Origin: Virgibacillus indicus
GTDB lineage: Bacteria; Bacillota; Bacilli; Bacillales; Amphibacillaceae
Direction: 5' to 3'
Assembly (NCBI RefSeq): GCF_002266285.1
Contig: NZ_NPMS01000009.1
Span: 80,635-144,634, forward strand
Length of the DNA stretch: 64,000 nt
Each line of letters begins with the position of its first letter. Position 1 is the stretch's first letter. Position numbers and translations under genes: made by a program. This document shows, piece by piece, positions 55,745 to 63,877 of this stretch. The notes beneath the pieces were generated by a model. That model saw only the letters and a program-made list of their open reading frames with translations, had not been told where the DNA came from and made no database searches.

Positions 55745-56008
55745 TCAAAAAGCCCACCAGCATAAGTTGATGCGGATTTTTTCTTTTCTCGTCATGCCTT
55801 TATTTTCCCGAATCCGTACGACATATTCCTTGTAAAAAGACGTGCCTTTGAACCAGTTTTCCACCCGTTTGGAACTTGTACAAAAGCAAAAGGCTGCAAA
55901 CAAGAAAAACGGCCCAACCGGCAGTACAGTAAGTACTACACCAGCAACACCGATTCCAAACGAAATAAAACCTAAAATAACGAAAATAATGCTTTTTATA
56001 TTATTTAT
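55745..56008 (-). pseudogene. DUF454 (YbaN-like) inner membrane protein, truncated
   Basis: The frame encodes IKSIIFVILGFISFGIGVAG, VLPVGPFFLFAAFCF and SKRVENWFKG, the DUF454 core. The usual start is replaced by ATA (a ribosome site GTAAGGTAAATC precedes it), and after RKEKIRINL the second half is replaced by LCWWAF and a stop, so about 35 residues are missing. Confidence 0.7.
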
Positions 56009-56337
56009 GGTGATTTACCTTACTTTATTAATAATCTTGGATGCATGCAAGCTACTGCTGCTGCTGAGATAATTATACATGGAAATCGGCTTTAAATTAA
56101 AGGAACGAGACTGAGGGCGGGACAGAGAGGAAAGTATCCACTCACGCATAATTTTTGATTGCCTGAGAAGAATGAAGTCGCGGGGCTAGTGCGCCCCCTT
56201 GGGGATTCAATCTTTCACATTCCTTTAAATTTATTTTTACTCTTCGTCTATCTTGGAATAAAACAATACTTCTTCAACGAAAAAAGGATTTTTAGATACT
56301 TTCCCCCTCCCCACTGAAGAAGCTTTTGTGGTGCAGC
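56009..56337. other. Intergenic stretch
   Basis: A GC-rich segment (GCGGGGCTAGTGCGCCCCC near 56192) stands out in AT-rich DNA, but no gene or known RNA is recognised. Confidence 0.35.
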
Positions 56338-56386
56338 GGTCAGTCCCCCACTATGCTAAAGTATTAGCGTAGTGGGAGACTGACCC
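56338..56386. repeat. REP-like palindrome, family 1
   Basis: GGTCAGTCCCCCACTATGCT pairs with AGCGTAGTGGGAGACTGACC; the best preserved copy and the model for the family, with an inner CTAAAG/TTAGCG centre. Confidence 0.85.
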
Positions 56387-56510
56387 TTTTACACACCGAT
56401 GTAGACCTTAAATTCCTTTTGAAGAAATTAGGATCTTTTATACCAACATGTATAGAAATAATAAATAACCGCAATCTAAATAGTAATTACATTTCACACT
56501 GGAGAGTGCT

Positions 56511-57590
56511 ATGGCAAATCAAATCAGTATTCCACAGTTCTTTTTTATTTTCCTTTTAAGTACCGGCCTAAGCAATCACGTTCTGATTGTTCCTTTAATT
56601 ATTGATGCTGCAGGGCGTGATTCATGGATAAGTGTAATAGTTGGTTATTTGATAAGCATTCCTTTTCTTTTATTATTGCTGGCAGTAACAAAGCAACTTA
56701 AAAACACCTCTGTTTTTGAATGGTTAGAAACTAATTATAGTAATACACTTCGGAAGATAATAGCATTATTACTTTTTATTTTTTTAATTATAACTGGTTT
56801 TATTACCGTAACGGAAACTGTTTCCTGGACAAACGATACATATTTGCCACATACACCAATGCTAGTCGTGGCATTCGCAATTCTTGCTGCATCATTATAT
56901 ATTTCGGGGAACATAAAAGTGATTGCCATATGCGCTGGCCTAATTTTACCCTTTGTAGTTGCCTTTGGAATATTTGTTGCGGTCGGCACGATTCCCGCCA
57001 AAAACTATTCACTTATTCTGCCAGTACTTGTTGAAAATGACTGGATGGATGTTTTGAAAGGCTCACTTTTTATATTTGGCTCGACTACAGAGATATTTAT
57101 GCTTATTCTGCTCCAGCACCATATCATAAAAAAAGTAACATTTCGCCATTTATTTTTACTTTCTTTCTTTTTGTTCATTTTAACAATTGGACCGTTGCTT
57201 GGAAGCATGGCTGTCTTTGGTCCTGAAGAAGCTGGAGAGTTAAAATATCCCGCATTTCTTCAATGGAGGATATTAAGTATCGGTCAATACTTTAACCATT
57301 TGGACTTTTTTTCCATTTATCAGTGGCTCTCCGGTTCTTTTATTCGTTTAGCACTGATATTGTATTTAATTAAGGAAACATTCAAATTTAGAAAGCCCTT
57401 TATTATACAGGTAATTGTCTGCATTTTGTATTTATTACTCTTATTGGCTCCAATATCTGATGAACAGTTTTTTGTGTTTTTAAAAGATTATTTTTATCTG
57501 GGAACTAGTTGTTTTGCAATTTTAATGATTGTATTTATGTTTCTCCTTATAAAGAAATCCAGGAATAGGGTGTCAGCAGGTGAAAAATAA
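56511..57590 (+). CDS. Spore germination permease, GerB/GerAB family
   Basis: A 359-residue membrane protein with ten hydrophobic segments, start ISIPQFFFIFLLSTGLSNHV, typical of GerAB proteins related to amino acid permeases. Together with the A and C subunits it senses a nutrient germinant in the spore inner membrane. Order here is B-A-C. It overlaps the A gene by 11 bp. Confidence 0.9.
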   Translation: MANQISIPQFFFIFLLSTGLSNHVLIVPLIIDAAGRDSWISVIVGYLISIPFLLLLLAVTKQLKNTSVFEWLETNYSNTLRKIIALLLFIFLIITGFITVTETVSWTNDTYLPHTPMLVVAFAILAASLYISGNIKVIAICAGLILPFVVAFGIFVAVGTIPAKNYSLILPVLVENDWMDVLKGSLFIFGSTTEIFMLILLQHHIIKKVTFRHLFLLSFFLFILTIGPLLGSMAVFGPEEAGELKYPAFLQWRILSIGQYFNHLDFFSIYQWLSGSFIRLALILYLIKETFKFRKPFIIQVIVCILYLLLLLAPISDEQFFVFLKDYFYLGTSCFAILMIVFMFLLIKKSRNRVSAGEK

Positions 57591-59037
57591 AAAAACGGAT
57601 GCTAATATCACGTATTTTAAAAATCTTTTCCAGCATTCTTCTGATATAAAAATTATCAGAAATCAGGTATTAAACGAAAAAAAACTGGAAGATTTAATTC
57701 TGATTTATTGTGAAGGATTAATAAACAGTGATTTATTAATTGATAGTCTTGTGCCTGATATACAAAGATCCTATACATTGAATGGAATTAAGGGATTAAA
57801 GGCATTGAATTACTCAGAAACAACCAAATTTGTTAAGAATGACCCGTCAATTGATACGGTTATACATGAAAAAGTATTTAGTGGATATACAGCCATTTTA
57901 ATTAACGAAATCATTTTCTTTTTTAATACAGCGAATCCTCCTAAGAGATCACCTGAAGAATCAACAACGGAAGTATCTGTAAAAGGACCCCGGGATGCGT
58001 TTGTCGAGGACATTACCTCAAATATTGCATTAGTGCGCAAACGATTAAAAACGGATTCTATGGTTACGAAATCGTTCACGGTTGGAAAAAGAAGTAATAC
58101 TAAAGTAAGCCTTGTCTATATGACTGATATTCAAAATAATGAAATTATAAATGAGGTTACTGAACGGATAAAAGCCATTGATATAGATGTATTAATTAGC
58201 GATAATCAATTAGTTGACATGATTTCAGATACTAAATATTCGCTATTCCCTTTACTGGAAAGTGATTCTCGACCGGATGGTGTTGTAGGCAATTTGGCAA
58301 GGGGAAGGTTTGCCATTTTTATTGATAATGTACCTAATGTCGTTATAGGGCCAACTAACTTTGGATTATTTTTGAACACAGCCGAGGACGAGCATATCCC
58401 ATTTTATTATGCTTCTTTTGGAATGCTTCTTCGAATTATTGGATTGATATTGGCTATATTCCTTCCGTCTTTTTGGGTTGCATTATCAGCATATAATGTG
58501 GACCAGATTCCTTTTTCCTTACTAGCCACAATCGGTGCTTCCAGGTTAGGGATCCCATTTAACACAACCGTTGAATTATTATTAATGATTTTGCTTTTTG
58601 AGCTTTTTCGTGAAGCGGGTGTAAGATTGCCAAAAGCTGTAGGTCAAACAGTTGCAGTAGTAGGTGGATTAATTGTGGGTGATGCAGCAATCCGGGCTGG
58701 ATTAACTTCTCCAACCATGCTGGTAGTCGCAGCCACTGCTTCTGTTGCAACTTTTACATTAGGTAATCAATCCTTGTTTGGAACCGTCACTATTCTAAGA
58801 GTATTTTCCATACTTTGTGCCAGTGTTTTGGGCATGTATGGATTCTTTCTTAGTTTATTTCTGACTATAGGATATCTTGCAAAACTCAAGTCATTTAACA
58901 TTCCATATTTAAGTCCTGTATCACCGTTTACTAAAGGGGATTTTTCTAAATCGCTGTTAAAGGTTCCTGTAATCAAACAAGATAAACGTGCAAGAATATT
59001 AAAAACACAGGATGCTGACAGACAAGGGGAGAAGTGA
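57580..59037 (+). CDS. Spore germination receptor, GerA subunit
   Basis: A 485-residue GerAA-type protein. The cytosolic N-terminal part (about 270 residues) contains KGPRDAFVEDITSNIALVRK. The C-terminal part has membrane segments with GASRLGIPF, LFELFREAGVRLPKAVGQTV and GGLIVGDAAI. It binds GerB and GerC in the spore membrane. GTG start at 57580 after a GTGTCAGCAGGT stretch. Confidence 0.92.
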   Translation: MKNKKTDANITYFKNLFQHSSDIKIIRNQVLNEKKLEDLILIYCEGLINSDLLIDSLVPDIQRSYTLNGIKGLKALNYSETTKFVKNDPSIDTVIHEKVFSGYTAILINEIIFFFNTANPPKRSPEESTTEVSVKGPRDAFVEDITSNIALVRKRLKTDSMVTKSFTVGKRSNTKVSLVYMTDIQNNEIINEVTERIKAIDIDVLISDNQLVDMISDTKYSLFPLLESDSRPDGVVGNLARGRFAIFIDNVPNVVIGPTNFGLFLNTAEDEHIPFYYASFGMLLRIIGLILAIFLPSFWVALSAYNVDQIPFSLLATIGASRLGIPFNTTVELLLMILLFELFREAGVRLPKAVGQTVAVVGGLIVGDAAIRAGLTSPTMLVVAATASVATFTLGNQSLFGTVTILRVFSILCASVLGMYGFFLSLFLTIGYLAKLKSFNIPYLSPVSPFTKGDFSKSLLKVPVIKQDKRARILKTQDADRQGEK

Positions 59038-59038
59038 G

Positions 59039-60169
59039 TTGTATAGATACAAAGCATTATGGATTGGAGTTATTCTGTTAGCAGTACTTACCGGCTGCTG
59101 GGACGAAAAAGAAATAGGTGAGATTGCTTATGTAACGGCTATAGGTATTGATTATAAAGATGAAAACTATATACTTTACGTACAATTACTGGATTTTTCC
59201 AATGTAGCAAAACAAGAGGGGCAGAAGAATTCGGAAAGTGCACCTTTGTTTGTTGGAAAAAGTTCAGGAAAAACGTTTCATGAAGCAGTAAATAATTTAT
59301 ATAAAACATCACAACAACCTTTGAATTGGGGTCAAATAGGATCTATTATTTACTCGGAAGCAGTTTTAGAAAAGGGAATTGAGACAATTCAACAGTCAAT
59401 TCAGAGAAATCCAGAGTTTCGATTCACCCCATGGATGTTTGGAGCAAAGGGATCCATTGAAGAGTTATTTGCTGTTTCCGGGTTTTTCCATTTACCACCT
59501 GTCTATACAATTATGTATCAGCCTGAAGATACTTATAAGGTTTATTCCTACATCAAACCTTTGCGTATGTATAATTTTTTTTCTATCTATAATGCCCCTG
59601 GAGCGACGGCTGTTCTGCCGTCAATTACGGTAGACAAAAATGCCTGGCGTAAGTTTGGTACGGATGAGCAACCTAAGAAGACGCTGCGAATAAACGGAGG
59701 CTTCCAAATTACTGAAGGGAAGTATCAGGACTGGATGTCATATGAGGATCTAACTGGGGTTAGATGGGTAGAATCAAAAACAAACATTACACCAGTAAAA
59801 ATTATTGATAATGAAAAGGAAATAGGAATCGTGGAAATAACTAGCCCTTCAGCACGTATTAAACTAATAGGCAATGAAGGGGAAGCAAAATTCGAAATTA
59901 AAATAAAAGCTAAAGGGATAGTAGCTGATTTACGGGAAGAACTGAATCAGAGTAAAATAGAAAGTCTTGTAAAAAAACAAATTAAAGAAGAGATTAGAAC
60001 TACGTATCAAAAAGGATTAGAAAAAAATATCGATATCTATAATTTAAAAAATAAATTATTTCGAAACGGGGTTAACTCTGAAAAGCTAAAGAAGGTTCAA
60101 CTTTCAGAAGATAGTTTAAATAAAATCACAGTTGATTTCCATCTTGAAAGCAGCGGGATTCTTGATTAA
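59039..60169 (+). CDS. Spore germination lipoprotein, GerC subunit
   Basis: Start TTG at 59039 after AGGGGAGAAGTGAG, overlapping the end of the A gene in another frame. Lipobox LTGC, then WDEKEIGEIAYVTAIGIDY, the standard GerC N-terminus, and a C-terminal YQKGLEKNIDIYNL region. It completes the receptor. Confidence 0.92.
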   Translation: MYRYKALWIGVILLAVLTGCWDEKEIGEIAYVTAIGIDYKDENYILYVQLLDFSNVAKQEGQKNSESAPLFVGKSSGKTFHEAVNNLYKTSQQPLNWGQIGSIIYSEAVLEKGIETIQQSIQRNPEFRFTPWMFGAKGSIEELFAVSGFFHLPPVYTIMYQPEDTYKVYSYIKPLRMYNFFSIYNAPGATAVLPSITVDKNAWRKFGTDEQPKKTLRINGGFQITEGKYQDWMSYEDLTGVRWVESKTNITPVKIIDNEKEIGIVEITSPSARIKLIGNEGEAKFEIKIKAKGIVADLREELNQSKIESLVKKQIKEEIRTTYQKGLEKNIDIYNLKNKLFRNGVNSEKLKKVQLSEDSLNKITVDFHLESSGILD

Positions 60170-60233
60170 TGTGAGCAATCGGGCTTTCTGCAAAATTTAA
60201 ATAAACTTAACTCCGAGTGATTAATCAGATGGG

Positions 60234-60296
60234 ATAAACAGAGGCATTCCCCCACTGTGCTAATGCTTTAACACGGCGGGCATAATGAGGCCCCCT
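60234..60296. repeat. REP-like palindrome, family 1 (diverged)
   Basis: GGCATTCCCCCACTGTGCTA faces ACACGGCGGGCATAATGAGG; lies right after gerC. Confidence 0.55.
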
Positions 60297-60299
60297 TTT

Positions 60300-60515
60300 A
60301 CAATGGGATGATGATAAACGACTCACTTGCGCTGATAAACTAACCGATCCCGATAAAACAAAGCATGCAACCGTTGATAAACAGCACAAGCCCCGGGTAA
60401 ACAGCTGTTCACACAATGGTTCGCTGATTAAAATGACTGCTGCGCCGATAATCGACTCATTTACGATGATAAGCAGCACGAATCCCGAGCAAGCTGCTGC
60501 TCAGATAATCTTTCC
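60300..60515. repeat. Degenerate tandem repeat array, about 21-bp period
   Basis: GATAA(A) boxes recur at 60313, 60334, 60352, 60376, 60397 (GTAAA), 60426, 60447, 60468 and 60504, with spacings mostly 21 bp (two helical turns). The interval sequences are different, so these are not CRISPR repeats. It lies between a REP sequence and gene fragments. Confidence 0.65.
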
Positions 60516-60532
60516 CGAAAACAAAGCTACTT

Positions 60533-60680
60533 TTTAAACACAGTTTAACATCATCTCAAATCCACAGCCGGTGAACTTTCTTCTCCCTTTCGAATCTGCA
60601 ATCATATCCAGCCATTTAATATCCGCTTCTAAATGAAGCAATGCTCCTTCAATCAGCAGTTTCATTACCTGAACGCATCG
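60533..60680 (-). pseudogene. Unidentified gene fragment
   Basis: The minus-strand frame MKLLIEGALLHLEADIKWLD continues with MIADSKGRRKFTGCGF to a stop. It resembles the C-terminal helices of PadR-type regulators, but this is not secure. No upstream part is present. Confidence 0.35.
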
Positions 60681-60694
60681 TTTGTTTTTTCAGT

Positions 60695-60798
60695 GATACA
60701 CGGAGACGGTTCTAGTGTTGCAAATAAAGCAACACAAGAAACAGATATTTTAGTTCTACACAATACTGAGTGAAACGGGAGAACCGTCCCCGCGTTTA
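60695..60798. repeat. REP-like palindrome, family 2
   Basis: ACGGAGACGGTTCTAGTGTT ... GCAACACAAGAAAC ... GGGAGAACCGTCCCCG; same outer arms and inner GTTGC/GCAAC hairpin as the copy at 53.8 kb, with 30 extra bases. It interrupts a duplicated cupin start. Confidence 0.8.
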
Positions 60799-60860
60799 CA
60801 TAATAGTTTGGATCACTGCCAGTCATTGTGAACACCTCCATTTTTGATAGATTTTACAGC
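60799..60860 (-). pseudogene. Duplicated 5' end of the cupin gene
   Basis: GGAGGTGTTCACA, ATG and MTGSDPNYYV are nearly identical to the start of the cupin pseudogene at 55.7 kb. The similarity stops at the REP arm, so the rest was lost. Confidence 0.7.
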
Positions 60861-60969
60861 AAACTATTTACTTTCTCTACAACAGTTTCAGGATTATTGT
60901 CATCCAACAAAAAAACACCGCTCCTCTTATATTTAATAAATGGAATCAGGGTTTCTTCGATTTTAATTA
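60859..60969 (-). pseudogene. C-terminal fragment of an unidentified gene
   Basis: Open frame EETLIPFIKYKRSGVFLLDD to VNSLL and stop. It resembles the tail of a small-molecule kinase-like protein, but the start is gone. The DNA after it matches the region before the cupin gene at 55.7 kb. Confidence 0.3.
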
Positions 60970-61320
60970 TTATTTCCGCAAAATCTTCTCCATCGCTTTT
61001 CCCTTTGCTAACTCATCGATCAGCTTATCTAAATAGCGAATTTCCTGCATGGTTGGTTCTTCGATGTCTTCCACTCGGACCCCGCAGATCACACCTTTGA
61101 TCAAAGTCCGCGATGAATTCAGTTGGGGAGCTTCTGCAAAGAAGGTCTCAAAGTCTGTCTGTTTTTCGAGTTGCGCTTCTAACTCTTCCTGACTATACCC
61201 TGTCAGCCAGCGGATGATTTCGTCGACTTCTGTTTTCGTACGTCCTTTTTTCTCCGCCTTCGTAACATAATGGGGATAGACTTTTGCGACACTCATTGAA
61301 TAAATCTTATGTTTGGTCAT
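60970..61320 (-). CDS. DUF2200 family protein
   Basis: A 116-residue soluble protein. [20 protein letters not shown], then [16 protein letters not shown] and [20 protein letters not shown] match DUF2200, a widespread family of unknown function. Intact and of normal length (about 115 aa). Confidence 0.85.
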   Translation of the reverse strand: MTKHKIYSMSVAKVYPHYVTKAEKKGRTKTEVDEIIRWLTGYSQEELEAQLEKQTDFETFFAEAPQLNSSRTLIKGVICGVRVEDIEEPTMQEIRYLDKLIDELAKGKAMEKILRK

Positions 61321-61470
61321 GGTACATCCTACCTTTTATGTTTTTCTTAATTATAGTATCTAAAACAGTCTAGTTCAAATGCCGTTATCTAAAGTATACT
61401 TTTTCACAACCTCCATACTGCTTAAGGAAATTTTCAATAATTGTCATTATATTGTCCTTTGTTCATCGTT

Positions 61471-62100
61471 CTACGAGCGTTTTTTCCGAACTCTATATCT
61501 CAACACAGTCTTTAATTTAGCTGGTTCCACTTTTCTTATATCAGAAAGGTAGATTTCTTTATGTGTTAGCGTAATTCTTTCCAAGTCGTTTACACTTAGG
61601 AATTCATCCATCTTTTCAAAGGTTCGCGGTTCCTCATCATAGGAACCGACATGCAGCATTTGTACAGATAATCCTTCCTCCAAAGAACCAAATGAAACAT
61701 CATCTAATAACGGATGAGGCTTCTTTTTTCTTACGTGTGCAAATGCCTTTTCCACAACATCTTCTGTCACAAAGTCAGGCTGCCGAATCATAATCGTGTA
61801 CAACAACTCATCTTTAACGAGCTTGTCTGCTTTCCTGCCTTCATCAGTTAGATCCCAAATACCTTCCAAAGGATAGACTGTGTATTCGAAATATCCTTCT
61901 GGAGTCCATCCTTGCTTAGGCATCATGCGAACCGCATATGCCAACGAATAAAGTGCGCCTATTTTTTCAGAAAATGCTTCCTCATTCGGATTTCCTTTTC
62001 CCTTAAGCATAAAATACTTCTGTTCCGGCACGGTTATTAATTCAGGTTTTTCTTTTGGCACATACAATTGCTTCTCTTTTTTTCTCCATTCATGTTTCAA
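61471..62100 (-). CDS. GyrI-like domain protein, 209 aa
   Basis: A soluble protein of the GyrI-like small-molecule-binding group: WRKKEKQLYVPKEKPELITV at the start, YFMLKGKGNPNEEAFSEKIG and PQPDFVTE-type RQPDFVTEDVV in the middle, VQMLHVGSYDEEPRTF near residue 150. These proteins bind drugs or cyclise small molecules. It sits with an SRPBCC protein and an AraC/GyrI regulator, which suggests a xenobiotic-response cluster. Confidence 0.8.
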   Translation of the reverse strand: MKHEWRKKEKQLYVPKEKPELITVPEQKYFMLKGKGNPNEEAFSEKIGALYSLAYAVRMMPKQGWTPEGYFEYTVYPLEGIWDLTDEGRKADKLVKDELLYTIMIRQPDFVTEDVVEKAFAHVRKKKPHPLLDDVSFGSLEEGLSVQMLHVGSYDEEPRTFEKMDEFLSVNDLERITLTHKEIYLSDIRKVEPAKLKTVLRYRVRKKRS

Positions 62101-62144
62101 GCCAGGTTTACCTCCTTTTTAAAAGGACTAGATGCTTATCTTCA

Positions 62145-62597
62145 TCACTTCTCCAAATAATCCTTTAACGCATCCAAATCTTTTGCACAGGCTTTCTTAA
62201 AGGTTCCTGCCATCAGCTTTCCAAATAGTTTTGTCAAGCCAGTAAGCCCTTTTATCTCACCATCAAGAGTAATTTCTGAGTATTCCCCTGACGAAGTGAT
62301 TCGGTATGTAAAAATAAATTCTCCTTTGCCCGTTGTTCCTTTCGTTCCATCACAGCGAAGTACAATTTTTTCTGGTTCATTAAATTCGACTACCTCAAAA
62401 TGTTCCGTAGCCTCTTTACCAAACATCTTTCGTGTTTCCTTCCACTCGCTCCCAGCTTTCATTGGTCCATCGTCCAAACGCTCCATTCGCACCAGCCCTT
62501 GCATCCAATGGTTAGCAGCGTCGAGATCTAGTAAACTATTGAATGCTTTTTGCTTGGATACTTGAATCGTTCGTTTCACTTCAAAATGAATACTGAT
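62145..62597 (-). CDS. SRPBCC (START/Bet v1-like) protein
   Basis: About 150 residues of SRPBCC fold: HWMQGLVRMERLDDGPMKAG with GSEWKETR and a C-terminal helix LMAGTFKKACAKDLDALKDYL. The frame from GTG at 62579 has no ribosome site, whereas AAGGAGG lies 8 bases before an in-frame ATC at 62597 (ISIHFEVKRTIQ). I propose the ATC start, or a mutated ATG. Likely binds a hydrophobic ligand. Confidence 0.75.
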   Translation of the reverse strand: MSIHFEVKRTIQVSKQKAFNSLLDLDAANHWMQGLVRMERLDDGPMKAGSEWKETRKMFGKEATEHFEVVEFNEPEKIVLRCDGTKGTTGKGEFIFTYRITSSGEYSEITLDGEIKGLTGLTKLFGKLMAGTFKKACAKDLDALKDYLEK

Positions 62598-62840
62598 GTT
62601 GACTGCCTCCTTAAAAATCCTTTTCTAAATTATAGCACAAGCTGTGAAAGCCACTATTTAACTTTACAGGCAGCTTCACCATTTATCCATGTTATTCCGT
62701 AATCCAGAATAGCATGGATATTTTTGTTCATATTATGCTGTAATTAAAAGGCTCGGAGTCAATCGATATTTTTTATGTAATAAATGTCGAGTATTCTAAA
62801 GAGCGCTTTGCTATGATGTATTCATGAAAGGAGGGATATA

Positions 62841-63704
62841 TTGTTAAAGGAATTAAACCTTGTGATTGATTATATTGAAGATCGTTTAACTGATGATCTT
62901 TCTCTTGAAAGAATTTCTGAATATGCTGGGGTTTCCGATTATCATTTCCGAAAGATATTTTTTTACCTTTCAGGGATGACGCTAAGTGAGTATATTAAAA
63001 ACAGAAGATTATCGGAAGCGAATAAGGAATTATTGCGAGGTGAAAAAGTTACAGATGTTGCTTTTAAATATGGCTATCAGTCCGTGGACGGCTTTACGAG
63101 AGCATTTAAGAAATGGAGTGGTTGCCTGCCCTCAGATGTCATAAAAACAGGGGTAACCAAGTCATTTCCCAAATTTTCATTTGTAATAACTGTTAAAGGA
63201 GGAACTGCTATGGAATTTAGAATTGAAGAAAAGCCAATGTTTAATTTAGTCGGTGTGAGCAAACGGGTTCCGATGCAATTTGAAGGTGTTAATAACGAGA
63301 TTGTAAAGCTTGCTGAAAGCATAACGGAAGAACAAAGAGAAGAAATGCATTCCCTTCAGAATTTAGAGCCTTATGAAATTGTTAATGCTTCGTATGACGC
63401 TGACGCTCATTTTTTAAAAGAAGAGGGAGACTTAACTCACATGATCGGTGTTTTAACGACTGAAAATAAGATAAGTGATCGATTGGATAAAGTGCCAGTC
63501 GAAGCCTGTACCTGGGCAATCTTTCCAAATGAAGGACCATTTCCATCTGCGCTGCAGGAAACAATGGCAAAAACGTATTCAGAATGGCTTCCTTCTTCCG
63601 ACTATGAAGTGATTCATGCACCATCCTTTTCTTTTACTAAAATGGACGTATATAAAAAGGATTACGCTTATAGTGAAGTTTGGATTCCTGTCCGGAAGAA
63701 ATGA
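62841..63704 (+). CDS. AraC-family regulator with GyrI-like effector domain
   Basis: A 287-residue protein starting at TTG after AAAGGAGGGATATA. Residues 5-105 form two helix-turn-helix motifs (LSLERISEYAGVSDYHFRKI and VTDVAFKYGYQSVDGFTRAF). Residues 125-287 are a GyrI-like domain (FRIEEKPMFNLVGVSKRVPM ... PVEACTWAIFPNEGPFPSAL), which binds drugs or small ligands. It likely controls the divergently placed SRPBCC/GyrI genes. Confidence 0.9.
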   Translation: MLKELNLVIDYIEDRLTDDLSLERISEYAGVSDYHFRKIFFYLSGMTLSEYIKNRRLSEANKELLRGEKVTDVAFKYGYQSVDGFTRAFKKWSGCLPSDVIKTGVTKSFPKFSFVITVKGGTAMEFRIEEKPMFNLVGVSKRVPMQFEGVNNEIVKLAESITEEQREEMHSLQNLEPYEIVNASYDADAHFLKEEGDLTHMIGVLTTENKISDRLDKVPVEACTWAIFPNEGPFPSALQETMAKTYSEWLPSSDYEVIHAPSFSFTKMDVYKKDYAYSEVWIPVRKK

Positions 63705-63877
63705 AATCGTCTGGGAATGATGAAGAATAACACAGAAACGAAACCTTTGAAGAGCAATGCGTTTAATGGTAACGGGTTCCTTTACCTATCGCAAAACTTG
63801 AAATTACACTATTAAATATGCCTAAAATTGCATAACGAATTGTACTGTATTTTGCAGTAACATTTGTAATTAAAATC

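Noticed and set aside
60225..60515. Plus- and minus-strand open frames and a CRISPR-like look over the repeat array
   Set aside because: The frames arise from the 21-bp periodic repeats, have no ribosome site, and the repeated units are only 5-6 bp with spacers of uneven length, so neither a gene nor a CRISPR array is supported.
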